Source: Sulfuricurvum sp.
GTDB taxonomy: Bacteria; Campylobacterota; Campylobacteria; Campylobacterales; Sulfurimonadaceae
NCBI GenBank assembly: GCA_030693335.1
Contig: JAUYAU010000004.1
Location: forward strand, 248,001-312,000
Direction: 5' to 3'
DNA: 64,000 bases
The position numbers and the translations under genes were made by a program. Shown here piece by piece: positions 56,201 through 64,000 of the stretch. Below the pieces are notes generated by a model. It searched no databases. It saw nothing but the letters and a program-made list of their open reading frames with translations, and was not told where the DNA came from. How positions within the stretch are numbered: position 1 is the stretch's first letter; the number at the start of each line of letters is the position of its first letter.

Positions 56201-56519
56201 AATGCTTGAAAAAACAGCAAAAAAATCCATGGATTTATCTGCGGTAAAAAGTATACGCTCTGCAATGGAAAAGCAATACGCGCAAGAAGCCGAGTTTGTA
56301 CGTCATTATACGGAAGCGCTTATCGATCGGCTCATCACATTACAGGTAATTGCGCCTCCTGAACTTTTTGCACTTGCCAATGCCCGAGCCAATGCGGTGG
56401 TTGAGTATCTGCAAAGAAATCCTGCACTAACCAATCGCATTAGTGCATCGCAGAATGAAAAAGCAAATGTGGATTCAAAAGAAAATGTTCCTTCCCGTTT
56501 AGAGGTATCGGTGCAATAG
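53271..56519 (+). CDS. DUF748 (AsmA-like) envelope protein
   Basis: A 1082-residue protein with one N-terminal helix (about 7-26) and a long beta-rich body of repeated AsmA-like modules. There is a C-terminal OmpA-like stretch (FEAGEYELTPPMREQLDKLATVLAKRPKL region) and a basic coiled tail. Such proteins bridge inner membrane and periplasm and may act in lipid transport. A G9 tract (53720-53728) lies in codons for GGG at about residue 152 and a G7 tract at 55491-55497; slippage would truncate the protein. Confidence 0.82.
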   Translation: MKKLWILKAVAGIFVTYGIIGFFGVPYAIKNSVPQKVFEATKGGDFSIKSASFNPFTFHLQVHDMAFKTPKKGDFIRIDYVAINLDPFDYLWKFAWVAEDIRIEKPQITLHKGADGEMNFGWLSALGTDENKTTEESKPFALLLNNFTLKGGGVTYTDESEGKHFHHAVDSIGFHLENIDLRDASEKNGTMRLYATINEGGFIDLRGKIERIKPFAMEGSIGFNSGKLHTPWRYFKDKLPIEVADGIASFGLNYALNTDDINATKLSRVHVELNRLRVIPKGQQQKLLDLRSFKLSGATVWPMRKVLEANAAKLDGLAVSGSRSKGGVIDWIDYMDQIKKAFPEDENETKIPWSFRIKDVAAEEIALVWNDYAPKEAYRASVGGISLYSQNLSSNPKELVNAAVHFGAFELNRLGDSRIVAGFEDINANGIVLNREAKHATVKTLEITGANTSLKRLKNGTIDLQKLMFTSVKKEPVSDTAPWSYVIDEIFLNNGGINFTDEVPSRNVEANIDKLQIKLNGVSSNLKKAIDIESSGRINQKTMLKLHAQAIRETLKSKGIFELSHFSLPLIDPYIEPSTYASLRRGDLTLKGEYSYTPKETSVKGKIALADWVVEDRRDNSVLLGWNRIGVTPFVYAYPDNRLKINQISVNGLYTNTLIDHNKTLNYSTLSKGAKSEANTTKEKSNPFGIDVVKLAIANSSATFSDLSLPLPFKTYIHDLNGEVLGISTTKDVTTFVRLKGGVDQYGLAKIDGSLNTNAPKNFTDIQVVFDNLELKQYTPYSLQFLGYKIANGKLFLNLGYKINDGKLDAKNQVVIKQIELGEEKAGGSPWPMRLIVALLEDGEGVIDIDLPIQGDVNSPDFKYGKVVWQVIGNLLTKAVTAPFKLLGSMMGISGDDDTLSSVSFEAGEYELTPPMREQLDKLATVLAKRPKLAVKVHGTWAVKEDDRALRIKKLIHMVVGQESKGKTDSTDAMSLEMLEKTAKKSMDLSAVKSIRSAMEKQYAQEAEFVRHYTEALIDRLITLQVIAPPELFALANARANAVVEYLQRNPALTNRISASQNEKANVDSKENVPSRLEVSVQ
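53720..53728 (+). repeat. G9 homopolymer tract in the DUF748 gene
   Basis: Nine consecutive G bases in the coding frame (Leu-Lys-Gly-Gly-Gly-Val). In Campylobacterota, G tracts of this length are known to be hypermutable and to cause phase variation in surface genes. Whether this one varies is unknown. Confidence 0.8.
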
Positions 56520-56577
56520 CGGGTTAACCTATTTTCACTATAATTCGGTTTTAATATAAAAATACAGAAGGACATCT

Positions 56578-57678
56578 ATGCCATTTTCACCTCAAAAACG
56601 AGCGGGCACCATGAATGGGATCTTGTTTGTTGCTATTTTTGCTGCAGCGGCAACGATGATTGCCGATTTGGCGGTTATTAAAAACCTAGGAATTTCTCCA
56701 TTGGTTGTGGGGATTGTGTTGGGTATTTTTTATGCTAATACGCTGCACAATAAATTTCCTTCAGCTTGGGAAAGCGGTATTACCTTTTCAGGTAAAAAGA
56801 TTTTGCGTTTTGCCATCGTCTTTTACGGTTTTCGTATCACGTTTCAGCAAATTGCTGAGGTAGGAATTCAAGGATTTATGGTTTCGCTTTTGGTTCTTTC
56901 ATCGACCATGATCATTGGTATTTGGTTAGGGACAAAAGTATTTAAGATGGATCGCGATACCTCCATTTTGACCGCTTCGGGTGCATCGGTATGCGGTGCT
57001 GCTGCTGTTTTGGCAACGGAACCCGTTTTGAAGTCGGAAGAGCATAAAACAGCTGTTGCGGTTTCGATGGTGGTTCTTTTTGGTACGATTTCGATGTTTT
57101 TGTATCCGGTTCTTTATGCTACTATCATCGAGCCCTCAACGGGATTTCTGCATATGAGCCCCTCAACGTTTGGGATGTATGTAGGTGGTACCATCCATGA
57201 AGTAGCACAGGTAGTTGCGGTTCCGGCATCGGTACCTGGAGCGGGTGAGAGTATGGCAAATACGGCAGTTATTGTCAAAATGACGCGTGTGATAATGATT
57301 GCCCCGATGCTGATTGTTTTGGGTGTGATCTTAAGTGCTATGGCAAAAAAATCAGGGGGAGAAGGATCAAAAGTCAAGCTTGTTATCCCTTGGTTTGCTG
57401 TTTATTTTATCGGTATGGCAGGGGTTAATTCACTCATCCATGATTACACATTAACCGCTTCTGTAGATGTGGCAACGATTATCACAGGAGTTATTGCAAA
57501 TATTAACATGATCGACACCTTCTTGCTGACGATGGCGATGACGGCATTGGGAATGGGAACACGTTTTGCGAAATTTAAAGGACTCGGATTAGCCCCGCTT
57601 TATACCGCAGGTTCCATGTTTATTTGGCTCGTAGTGGGTGGATTTGCAATAACTCAATGGGTTGTTGCAACGTTTTAA
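56578..57678 (+). CDS. YeiH-family putative sulfate exporter
   Basis: A 366-residue membrane protein of the UPF0324/YeiH family with about ten helices. Family segments are visible: LGISPLVVGIVLGI, IVFYGFRITFQQI, SGASVCGAAAVLATEP and THEVAQVVAV-like TIHEVAQVVAV. The family is thought to export sulfate or a related anion. It ends one base before the convergent yifB stop. Confidence 0.88.
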   Translation: MPFSPQKRAGTMNGILFVAIFAAAATMIADLAVIKNLGISPLVVGIVLGIFYANTLHNKFPSAWESGITFSGKKILRFAIVFYGFRITFQQIAEVGIQGFMVSLLVLSSTMIIGIWLGTKVFKMDRDTSILTASGASVCGAAAVLATEPVLKSEEHKTAVAVSMVVLFGTISMFLYPVLYATIIEPSTGFLHMSPSTFGMYVGGTIHEVAQVVAVPASVPGAGESMANTAVIVKMTRVIMIAPMLIVLGVILSAMAKKSGGEGSKVKLVIPWFAVYFIGMAGVNSLIHDYTLTASVDVATIITGVIANINMIDTFLLTMAMTALGMGTRFAKFKGLGLAPLYTAGSMFIWLVVGGFAITQWVVATF

Positions 57679-59184
57679 TTACCGTTTTCGATAACTGAGT
57701 GCCTCCATGAGGTGCTCTTTTTGTATCTCTGCTGCCCCCTCTATATCTGCAACTGTCCGAGCTACCTTTAGCACTCTTGAAACCGCTCTAAAGGAGAGGG
57801 AAAATCGTCCGATTGCCTGATCCATTATTTTTCTTCCTTCCTCATTGAGTATGCAATATTTTTCCAATTCGGTATCGCTCAAAGCGCCGTTAAGGGTTTT
57901 CTGTTCCCGCCTTTTTTGTTGAGCAAATGCTTCACGTACTTTGGTATGAAATTGGTGAGAGGTGTATGAACTTTTATCTTCAGCCGTTGTTGGGTGCATT
58001 TGGACGTACAAATCGATTCGATCTAGAAAGGGATCCGATAAGCGTGAACGATAGCGGTTCATTTCCAAGTCGGTACAGCGACAGGCGATACTTTTACTGA
58101 ATAAATTGCCGCAGGGGCAGGGGTTCATTGCAGCTACAAAGAGAAAATTGGCATCGTAGGTGACTTTGGCATTGACGCGTGAGATACGAATGTGTCGATC
58201 TTCCATCGGTTCCCGTAATGCCTCCAACACATTTTTGGAGAAATGGGGGAGCTCATCAAAGAATAAAATGCCATTATGGGCCAATCCAACCTCGCCAATT
58301 TGTGCTTTGTGGCTGCCTCCTCCAAATATACTCGCTCCGGTACTGGTATGGTGAGGGGACCGAAATGGTCGCAGAGGGGTGAATGCAGGTTCTTTGCCCT
58401 CCAATATCTCTAACTTGGCACAATCGAGCATCTCGTTATTATTGAGTGGAGGGAGAATATGCTGTAGCCGTTTTGCTATCATGGACTTTCCTGAACCAGG
58501 GGAACCTTCCAATAGGAGGTTATGCATCCCTGCTGCACTGATAAGTGCAGCGCGTTTTGCATGTTCTTGCCCTTTTATATCTTTAAAATCCAAAGGATAA
58601 TCTTCATGGTAGTAATAGGAGAGTTCATTAAGTAGGGTTGATGGAAATTCAAAGGAGGTGGATTGTGCATGTGGGATGGTTTCTTTGGCTTGCAGCAGCT
58701 CTAAGGTTTGGGTTAGGGTTGACACGCCGTAAAAAGAGACATTGGGTATCTTTGAGAGCTTATTGAGGCTCTTATAGGGGACAATTGCTTTTGTAATTGC
58801 TCCTTGATTGGCTAGCGAGAGAATGATAGGGTACAGAAGCGTATTTTCGGTTACAGAGCCATCCAGCCCCAATTCTCCAAAGACGTGCCATTCATTAAAT
58901 TGAATCTCATTATTCCCCAAGGCTATGAGCGCTGCAATGGCAAGATCAAAGTGGGACCCTTCTTTGCGCAAATCACTAGGGGCTAGATTAACAGTTAGCC
59001 GTTTAGGCGGAAAGGTGAAGTCATTGCTTAATAGAGCGGACTTTACCCGTTCTTTTGACTCAGTAATGGCGGTATTGACCATTCCGACAATACTAAATGC
59101 AGGAAGCCCTTTTGTAGCGGTAAATTGAACCTCTACAGTTTTGGCGTCGATTCCCTCTAGTGTTGCGCATAGCAATTGTTTCAT
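57679..59184 (-). CDS. YifB/ComM-family Mg-chelatase-like AAA+ ATPase
   Basis: A 501-residue protein: N-terminal Lon-S5-like domain (FSIVGMVNTAITESKERVKSAL region), then the AAA+ core with Walker A GSPGSGKS (about residue 230) and Walker B GILFFDELPHF. A zinc ribbon is seen as PCPCGN and CRC, and a C-terminal winged region (SFRAVSRVLKVARTVAD) closes the protein. In transformable bacteria ComM is a helicase that aids recombination of imported DNA; the nearby Cts-type cluster makes that role plausible. Confidence 0.9.
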   Translation of the reverse strand: MKQLLCATLEGIDAKTVEVQFTATKGLPAFSIVGMVNTAITESKERVKSALLSNDFTFPPKRLTVNLAPSDLRKEGSHFDLAIAALIALGNNEIQFNEWHVFGELGLDGSVTENTLLYPIILSLANQGAITKAIVPYKSLNKLSKIPNVSFYGVSTLTQTLELLQAKETIPHAQSTSFEFPSTLLNELSYYYHEDYPLDFKDIKGQEHAKRAALISAAGMHNLLLEGSPGSGKSMIAKRLQHILPPLNNNEMLDCAKLEILEGKEPAFTPLRPFRSPHHTSTGASIFGGGSHKAQIGEVGLAHNGILFFDELPHFSKNVLEALREPMEDRHIRISRVNAKVTYDANFLFVAAMNPCPCGNLFSKSIACRCTDLEMNRYRSRLSDPFLDRIDLYVQMHPTTAEDKSSYTSHQFHTKVREAFAQQKRREQKTLNGALSDTELEKYCILNEEGRKIMDQAIGRFSLSFRAVSRVLKVARTVADIEGAAEIQKEHLMEALSYRKR

Positions 59185-59238
59185 TTTGTGCTACCCTGTT
59201 TTTAGGATAATTGTAGCTTAGAGGAAAATCAGTGGATT

Positions 59239-59261
59239 AAATATTGCAATCTGCAATATTT
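59239..59261. terminator. Inverted repeat between yifB and def
   Basis: A perfect 10-bp inverted repeat (AAATATTGCA / TGCAATATTT, 3-bp loop) in the 84-bp gap between the two minus-strand genes. The plus-strand end is T-rich, but no plus-strand gene ends here, so its role is unclear; an operator for yifB is an alternative. Confidence 0.35.
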
Positions 59262-59268
59262 TTAGGGG

Positions 59269-59784
59269 TTATTTTTTTTCTTTAATTACTTTTTTGAGCT
59301 CTTTTTCAAACTTCTTACGTCGATTATAGGAAAGGTGATCGATAAACAATCTCCCATTCAAATGATCCATCTCATGCTGTATAGCAATAGAGAGAAGATT
59401 GTCTGCTTCCAATATGCACTCATCTCCATGACGGTTGCAGTAATGCAGAGTAAGCGATTCATAGCGTTCAATATCTTCGTAAAACCCAGGTACACTTAAG
59501 CACCCTTCTTGATAGATTGCTTTACCGTTTGTATTCATAATACGAGGATTAATGATTTCCAATAGATTGGTTGGATCCTGATTGCCTTCTTCATCAGGGA
59601 TGCAAAGTATAAGTGCTCTGATGGGCATCGCTACTTGAATAGCTGCAAGTCCAATTCCGTTATTATTCATCATGGTTTCGTACATGTTATCGAGAAACGT
59701 ATGTAATTGTTCATCAAACATTGCTACATCAGCTGAAAGTGTTTTAAGAAGTTTATTCGGGTATGTAATAATTGGAAGAAGCAT
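59269..59784 (-). CDS. def: Peptide deformylase
   Basis: A 171-residue metalloenzyme that removes the formyl group from nascent proteins. All three motifs are present: GIGLAAIQV (about 42-50), EGCLSVPG and QHEMDHLNG, giving the Cys and two His metal ligands. Confidence 0.96.
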   Translation of the reverse strand: MLLPIITYPNKLLKTLSADVAMFDEQLHTFLDNMYETMMNNNGIGLAAIQVAMPIRALILCIPDEEGNQDPTNLLEIINPRIMNTNGKAIYQEGCLSVPGFYEDIERYESLTLHYCNRHGDECILEADNLLSIAIQHEMDHLNGRLFIDHLSYNRRKKFEKELKKVIKEKK

Positions 59785-59795
59785 GAAATCTCTTA

Positions 59796-60854
59796 TTAGT
59801 CGTTACAAACAACATAATGGAATTTTTTTTCATTGTTGGATGAGTGCATAGCATCGAGGGTCCCTACGAGAATTTCTTCCGTAGAACGAGATGGATTTAA
59901 TTCCGAAATACCAATAGCAATTTGCAGTTGTATTTCTTGATCCCCCAGGAAAAAATTAGAAGAAGAGACCAAATCATAAAGACGATCAGCTGCCAACTTG
60001 GCACTTTGCGTATCGGTGTGCTTGAGAAGCATAGCAAATATTCCCTCGCCGTAATGTGCGACAAGATCACTTCTTCGTGAAGTTTTGAGAAGTAAACGTG
60101 CAACGGTACGGACCATAAGTCCCTTAGCCTTTTCGCTGTTGATCAGGGCAACAGTCGCATTGGAAAGCTGTACCATTATGAGTGAGCTTTTGTGGTGAAA
60201 CTCTTCGATGAGATTGGACTCTTGTGTTAATTTATTAAGAAGATAGCGTTTATTGTAAACTCCGTACTGGTTGTCAAATATCGTCTCATTTTCTACTTGT
60301 TTTACAATTGTTGCCGTTTCACCATAGAGAACTTTCATGTGCGAAATTTGTTTATTAAGAATCCCGCTGAGTTTGCTTACGTCATTAGTGAGGGAATCTA
60401 ATACGTGCTCTGCTGCATCCAAAGAGGGGATATTTTTGATTTCATCTCGCCGTTTTTCAAGAATTTTTTCCATAAGCGTCATGTTTTTATAGAGGGTAGC
60501 ACTCAATTGCAAAATACTTTTAACCGAAGAAAAACCTTGCTTGAGTGTTTTTTCAAGTTCCAGATTTTGTTCATCTTCATTGGTATCTTCCATTTCTAGA
60601 ATTGAACCGATCTGGCGACGGAGGCTTTCGCTTTTTTCTTCTAAAATACGATCAAAATAGAGGGAAAAGTTATTAGGGGTAGGAGGAAGATTATCAGAAA
60701 TTAGGGCATTTAAAACTTCTTTGGAAAAAATTTCCAAATCACTGGTAGGATCGCTTAGCGACCCCACATGCAAACCTCCAGCTTGGATCGATTGACCATC
60801 TGCAAGGCGTGATGCTGCACTATGAGAAAATGATTCTGCTGAGGTATCTTTCAT
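59796..60854 (-). CDS. Degenerate GGDEF-domain protein between clpP and def
   Basis: A 352-residue soluble protein with a helical, possibly coiled N-terminal half (ISHMKVLYG; LEMEDTNEDEQNLELEKTLKQG region) and a C-terminal GGDEF-like fold. The signature reads GEGIF (in AHYGEGIFAMLL), and the RxxD inhibitory site is not obvious, so no cyclase activity is expected. It could still bind a partner or nucleotide. It lies 14 bp after clpP. Confidence 0.8.
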   Translation of the reverse strand: MKDTSAESFSHSAASRLADGQSIQAGGLHVGSLSDPTSDLEIFSKEVLNALISDNLPPTPNNFSLYFDRILEEKSESLRRQIGSILEMEDTNEDEQNLELEKTLKQGFSSVKSILQLSATLYKNMTLMEKILEKRRDEIKNIPSLDAAEHVLDSLTNDVSKLSGILNKQISHMKVLYGETATIVKQVENETIFDNQYGVYNKRYLLNKLTQESNLIEEFHHKSSLIMVQLSNATVALINSEKAKGLMVRTVARLLLKTSRRSDLVAHYGEGIFAMLLKHTDTQSAKLAADRLYDLVSSSNFFLGDQEIQLQIAIGISELNPSRSTEEILVGTLDAMHSSNNEKKFHYVVCND

Positions 60855-60868
60855 GCTTATTTACCTTT

Positions 60869-61468
60869 TTATTTTTCTTCTTCTTTGTCTTTTTGAAGAA
60901 GTACTTCGTCAATGATACCATATTCGACACCTTCTGCGGCTGACATGAAGTTATCGCGATCGGTATCTTTCTCAAGTTTTTTAACGCTTTGCCCGCAGTT
61001 TTTGGCCAAAATTTCATTGAGCTCGGCTTTCATGCGCAAAATTTCTTTGGCTTGAATTTCGATATCAGTTGCTTGGCCCTGTGCACCACCTAGAGGCTGG
61101 TGTATCATAATACGTGCATGAGGAAGGGCGTAACGTTTTCCTTTAGCCCCTGAGCTCAATAAGAACGCGCCCATTGATGCCGCTTGCCCGATACATATCG
61201 TACAAATGTCGGGACGAATGTAATTCATCGTATCGTAAATCGCCATACCTGCCGTGATAACACCGCCGGGAGAGTTAATGTAAAAATAGATGTCTTTTTG
61301 AGGATCTTCTGCTTCCAAAAAAAGCATTTGTGCCACAATTGATGAAGCAACTTGATCGTGCACTTCACCGCTTAGCATGATGATACGGTCTTTTAAGAGA
61401 CGTGAATAAATGTCATACGAGCGCTCACCGCGACCCGTTTTTTCAATGACGTAAGGAATATAGCTCAT
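60869..61468 (-). CDS. clpP: ATP-dependent Clp protease proteolytic subunit
   Basis: A 199-residue serine peptidase with the catalytic Ser in [11 protein letters not shown], His in [10 protein letters not shown] and Asp in [11 protein letters not shown], plus the N-terminal [15 protein letters not shown]. It works with ClpX or ClpA. Follows tig by 5 bp, a common arrangement. Confidence 0.97.
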   Translation of the reverse strand: MSYIPYVIEKTGRGERSYDIYSRLLKDRIIMLSGEVHDQVASSIVAQMLFLEAEDPQKDIYFYINSPGGVITAGMAIYDTMNYIRPDICTICIGQAASMGAFLLSSGAKGKRYALPHARIMIHQPLGGAQGQATDIEIQAKEILRMKAELNEILAKNCGQSVKKLEKDTDRDNFMSAAEGVEYGIIDEVLLQKDKEEEK

Positions 61469-61473
61469 GGGGC

Positions 61474-62769
61474 TTACTTGATTTTATCGTTAAGCAATTT
61501 GCTTAAGACGCGATCTTCGATCATTGCCATCTGAATTGCCGGAAGATAGCCAGATTCTTGGTAGTTTTTGTAAACAGCCGCTGGATCTTGTCCCATTTGC
61601 ATTGCTTCGTAATAGATGGTTTGCATAAGCTCTTGTTCGTTGACAGAGATGTTCTCCGCTTTTGCCAATGCGTCTACGATGAAGGTCGCTTTTACCGCAC
61701 GGCACGCATCATCACGGAAAGTTTCACGCATCTCTTTGATTTTGTCTGCATTGTCACGCAGTTGGGCGATCTCATCTTCGCTCATTTCACGCGCTTTTTT
61801 ATTAAGAGCCATGTCAATCTCTTGTTCAACGATGAAGTCCGGAAGATCGATGGTGAAGGTTGATACAAAGTGTTCCATAAGATTTGGCTTGAGTTCATCA
61901 TTGTACAATTTGCTCATCGCTTCATTCTCTAGCTGCTCTTTTACTTTTTCTTTGAGCATTTCAAGATTTGCATCTTCAAATCCAGGTAGCATTTTTTTGG
62001 CCAATTCGTCATCAAGAACAAGCGCTTCTTTAGCTTGAATCGCGTGAACTTTTACTTTGAAGCTTGCAGGTTTGCCTGCTAATTTTTCTCCGCCGTAGTT
62101 TTCCGGGAAAGTAACGTCGATGGTTTTTTCATCGCCTTTGCTCATGCCGATTACTTGATCTTCAAAGCCCGGAATAAATTGCCCGCCGCCAAGATGCAGC
62201 GAAAAGTTTTCAGCTTTCCCCCCTTCGAAGGCAACGCCGTCAATAAAGCCTTCAAAATCGATAAGCGCAGTATCTCCATTAACAAGTGGACGGCTCTCGT
62301 CAACTTCTATTAGTGGTGCCTGAGCGCTTGCCAACTCTTCAATACGCGCGATGATTGCGTCATCGGTAACTGCAGGTTTTACAAAATCAGGAATAAGAGC
62401 AGCATAGTCACCCAGTTCGATTGCAGGACGTGTTGCAATGGTGACTTCAACGTCAATACCATTGTCATTTTTTTCAAATTTTGTAATTTGCGGCTCACCG
62501 ATCAGCGTATCTGACGCGATCTCCATGAGCTTAAGTCCTTCATTGAGCAAATCACGCAGCGCTTGCGCTTCAGCGTCTTGTACCAAACGTTCACCATACT
62601 GCTTTTTAACAGCATCCATAGGCACTTTTCCTTTACGGAACCCCGGTACCTTTGCATCTTTACTGAGTTGTTTAGCAATTTTTTCGATGTTATTATCGAG
62701 TGTGTTGCGCGTAATAGCCGCGTTTATTTTTGCATTAGCAGAATTGATTTTATTGGTCGTGATTTGCAT
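61474..62769 (-). CDS. tig: Trigger factor
   Basis: A 431-residue ribosome-associated chaperone: N-terminal ribosome-binding region ([18 protein letters not shown]), central FKBP domain ([25 protein letters not shown]) and long C-terminal helical arms. ATG at 62769 has AAAGGGA upstream; eight extra residues in the frame are dropped. Confidence 0.96.
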   Translation of the reverse strand: MQITTNKINSANAKINAAITRNTLDNNIEKIAKQLSKDAKVPGFRKGKVPMDAVKKQYGERLVQDAEAQALRDLLNEGLKLMEIASDTLIGEPQITKFEKNDNGIDVEVTIATRPAIELGDYAALIPDFVKPAVTDDAIIARIEELASAQAPLIEVDESRPLVNGDTALIDFEGFIDGVAFEGGKAENFSLHLGGGQFIPGFEDQVIGMSKGDEKTIDVTFPENYGGEKLAGKPASFKVKVHAIQAKEALVLDDELAKKMLPGFEDANLEMLKEKVKEQLENEAMSKLYNDELKPNLMEHFVSTFTIDLPDFIVEQEIDMALNKKAREMSEDEIAQLRDNADKIKEMRETFRDDACRAVKATFIVDALAKAENISVNEQELMQTIYYEAMQMGQDPAAVYKNYQESGYLPAIQMAMIEDRVLSKLLNDKIK

Positions 62770-62902
62770 TGAATCCCTTTGTTGCTTTATCATTTAGTTG
62801 AGTAAATGGTGGCAATAATAGCGTAGTATGGTTAATAAATGGCTGAATAAAAGCCATAACATGTTAAAGTAATAGCAACGTAAAACATACAAGCGAGAGA
62901 CT

Positions 62903-63478
62903 GTGGAAAACGAAGATTTTATTAATGCAGTAAAAACGATGATAGGGCATGTGGGGGAAGATCCCCAGCGAGAAGGACTTCTCAAAACTCCTGAGCGTGT
63001 TCTTAAAGCGTATGAATTCATGTTTGGCGGTTATCAAGAAGACCCTCAGGCAATTTTAAATTCAGCGATGTTTACCACCAGCAATGATGAAATGGTTCTG
63101 ATCAAAGACATTGAGTTTTATTCTACGTGTGAGCATCATCTACTCCCAATTATCGGACGAGCGCATATCGCCTACATTCCAGACGGAAAAGTAGTTGGGC
63201 TCTCAAAAATTCCAAGAGTTGTGGATGTATTCGCGCGACGTATGCAAATTCAAGAACAGCTCACCGAACAGATTGCCGATGCTCTGATGCGCTCGATTAA
63301 TCCAAAAGGGGTTGCAGTGGTAATTCAGGCACGCCATATGTGTATGGAGATGCGCGGAGTGCAAAAAATTAGCTCAACAACGACTTCCAGTGCATTACGC
63401 GGGTTGTTTAAGCGCGATGAAAAAACCCGTATGGAGTTTTTTAGCCTTATTAATTCGCATTCGGGCAACCGATACTAG
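62903..63478 (+). CDS. folE: GTP cyclohydrolase I
   Basis: A 191-residue enzyme opening folate (and deazapurine/queuosine) synthesis from GTP. Zinc and active-site residues are in [12 protein letters not shown] (about 72-83) and in [14 protein letters not shown] start without a strong SD. Together with queF in this window it serves the queuosine route. Confidence 0.95.
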   Translation: MENEDFINAVKTMIGHVGEDPQREGLLKTPERVLKAYEFMFGGYQEDPQAILNSAMFTTSNDEMVLIKDIEFYSTCEHHLLPIIGRAHIAYIPDGKVVGLSKIPRVVDVFARRMQIQEQLTEQIADALMRSINPKGVAVVIQARHMCMEMRGVQKISSTTTSSALRGLFKRDEKTRMEFFSLINSHSGNRY

Positions 63479-63485
63479 TGTTACT

Positions 63486-64000
63486 ATGCCATTAAAAGCC
63501 CTTCGCGATCGTCTCGGAAAAGAGAAGCTTCATACCGTTTTCGGAACCATTGTTAAAATTAGCCCTACGGTTATCGTAGCAGAAGGGCTGCATGTGAGTA
63601 TTGGCGATACCGTTACGATTGTTTCCGATGTGAGTGCAGCAGAAGCGATGGGGATGGTAAGCGAGGTGGAGCGAAATCGATTTTTTATCACCCCTTTTCG
63701 ATTTGTAGAAGGATTTCGTGCCGGAGATAAGGTTTTTACCAATCAAACAGGTATGGCCATAGAGGTAGGTGATGGTTTGCTGGGACGGGTAGTGGATCCG
63801 TTTATGAACCCCATTGACGGAAAAGGACCCGTTTGGGGATCTCACATGGAGCCGATTATCAAGGCTCCCATCGCGGCAATGAAGCGGGGGATGATTGATG
63901 AACAATTCGCGGTTGGAGTCAAAACCATTGATGGTCTATTGACGTGTGGAAAAGGGCAGAAACTCGGTATTTTTGCCGGAAGCGGTGTAGGAAAATCGAC
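63486..64000 (+). CDS. fliI: Flagellum-specific ATP synthase, 5' part only
   Basis: The first 171 codons of a type III export ATPase, cut by the window end. The N-terminal beta-barrel domain is followed by GLLGRVVDPFMNPIDGKG and the Walker A GSGVGKS reached at the very end. It begins 7 bp after the folE stop. FliI powers export of flagellar subunits. It is open to the last base, with no stop. Confidence 0.92.
   Translation, partial: MPLKALRDRLGKEKLHTVFGTIVKISPTVIVAEGLHVSIGDTVTIVSDVSAAEAMGMVSEVERNRFFITPFRFVEGFRAGDKVFTNQTGMAIEVGDGLLGRVVDPFMNPIDGKGPVWGSHMEPIIKAPIAAMKRGMIDEQFAVGVKTIDGLLTCGKGQKLGIFAGSGVGKS

Noticed and set aside
59239..59261. Rho-independent terminator of yifB or def
   Set aside because: The hairpin is good but is upstream of yifB and downstream of def on the minus strand with no T run in that direction, so it is kept only as a weak candidate.

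Overview
The window looks like a chromosomal segment of a sulfur-oxidising Campylobacterota (Sulfuricurvum/Sulfurimonas-like). This is inferred from gene families and order only: a Campylobacter-type Cts DNA-uptake cluster, clpP next to def, an AT-rich origin with TTCAC-core DnaA boxes, and a fliI beside folE. No phage, insertion sequence, rRNA or CRISPR array was seen; there is one tRNA (Ala, GGC).

Layout. 0-12 kb: outer-membrane protein, AEC permease, 2-hydroxyacid dehydrogenase/purT, rpsU, a six-TM chemoreceptor, dnaG, a PP-loop enzyme, a metal-binding HMA protein divergent from a TauE/SafE-DsbD-like membrane protein, a SPOR protein and tRNA-Ala. 12-24 kb: a phosphate-starvation block (porin, pstS, phoU-phoB-phoR, cca, pstCAB, pit). 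Five promoters here share one PHO-box geometry: two 7-bp half-sites 11 bp apart, the first starting 27 bp upstream of the -10. 24-32 kb: queF, an inactive-looking GGDEF/EAL protein, gyrB, dnaN, dnaA and divergent ruvC. The dnaA-dnaN gap carries an AT-rich stretch, TAG/TAA trios, a G5 run and DnaA boxes, a typical unwinding module; further boxes lie before dnaA and after ruvC.

32-38.8 kb: an OlsF-like double acyltransferase, an RluD-type pseudouridine synthase, purB and nrdA. 38.8-48 kb: an eleven-gene minus-strand type II secretion/type IV pilus-like cluster syntenic with Campylobacter ctsR-D-P-X-E-F, with five prepilins, three of them paralogs; one paralog has a sigma-54-type promoter and the secretin has a glycine-rich insert. 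48-57.7 kb: an M15 peptidase, a Sel1 protein, three overlapping methyltransferase genes with a nitrilase-family gene and nrdB, a DUF748 protein with a G9 tract, and a YeiH permease. 57.7-64 kb: yifB/comM, def, a degenerate GGDEF protein, clpP, tig, folE and the 5' part of fliI.

The most notable signals are the repeated PHO-box geometry, the near-perfect 37-bp operator-like palindrome between the HMA and TauE genes, a 62/63-bp intergenic repeat present twice, the Cts cluster with its paralogous pilins and sigma-54 promoter, and three separate GGDEF proteins that have all lost the catalytic signature.
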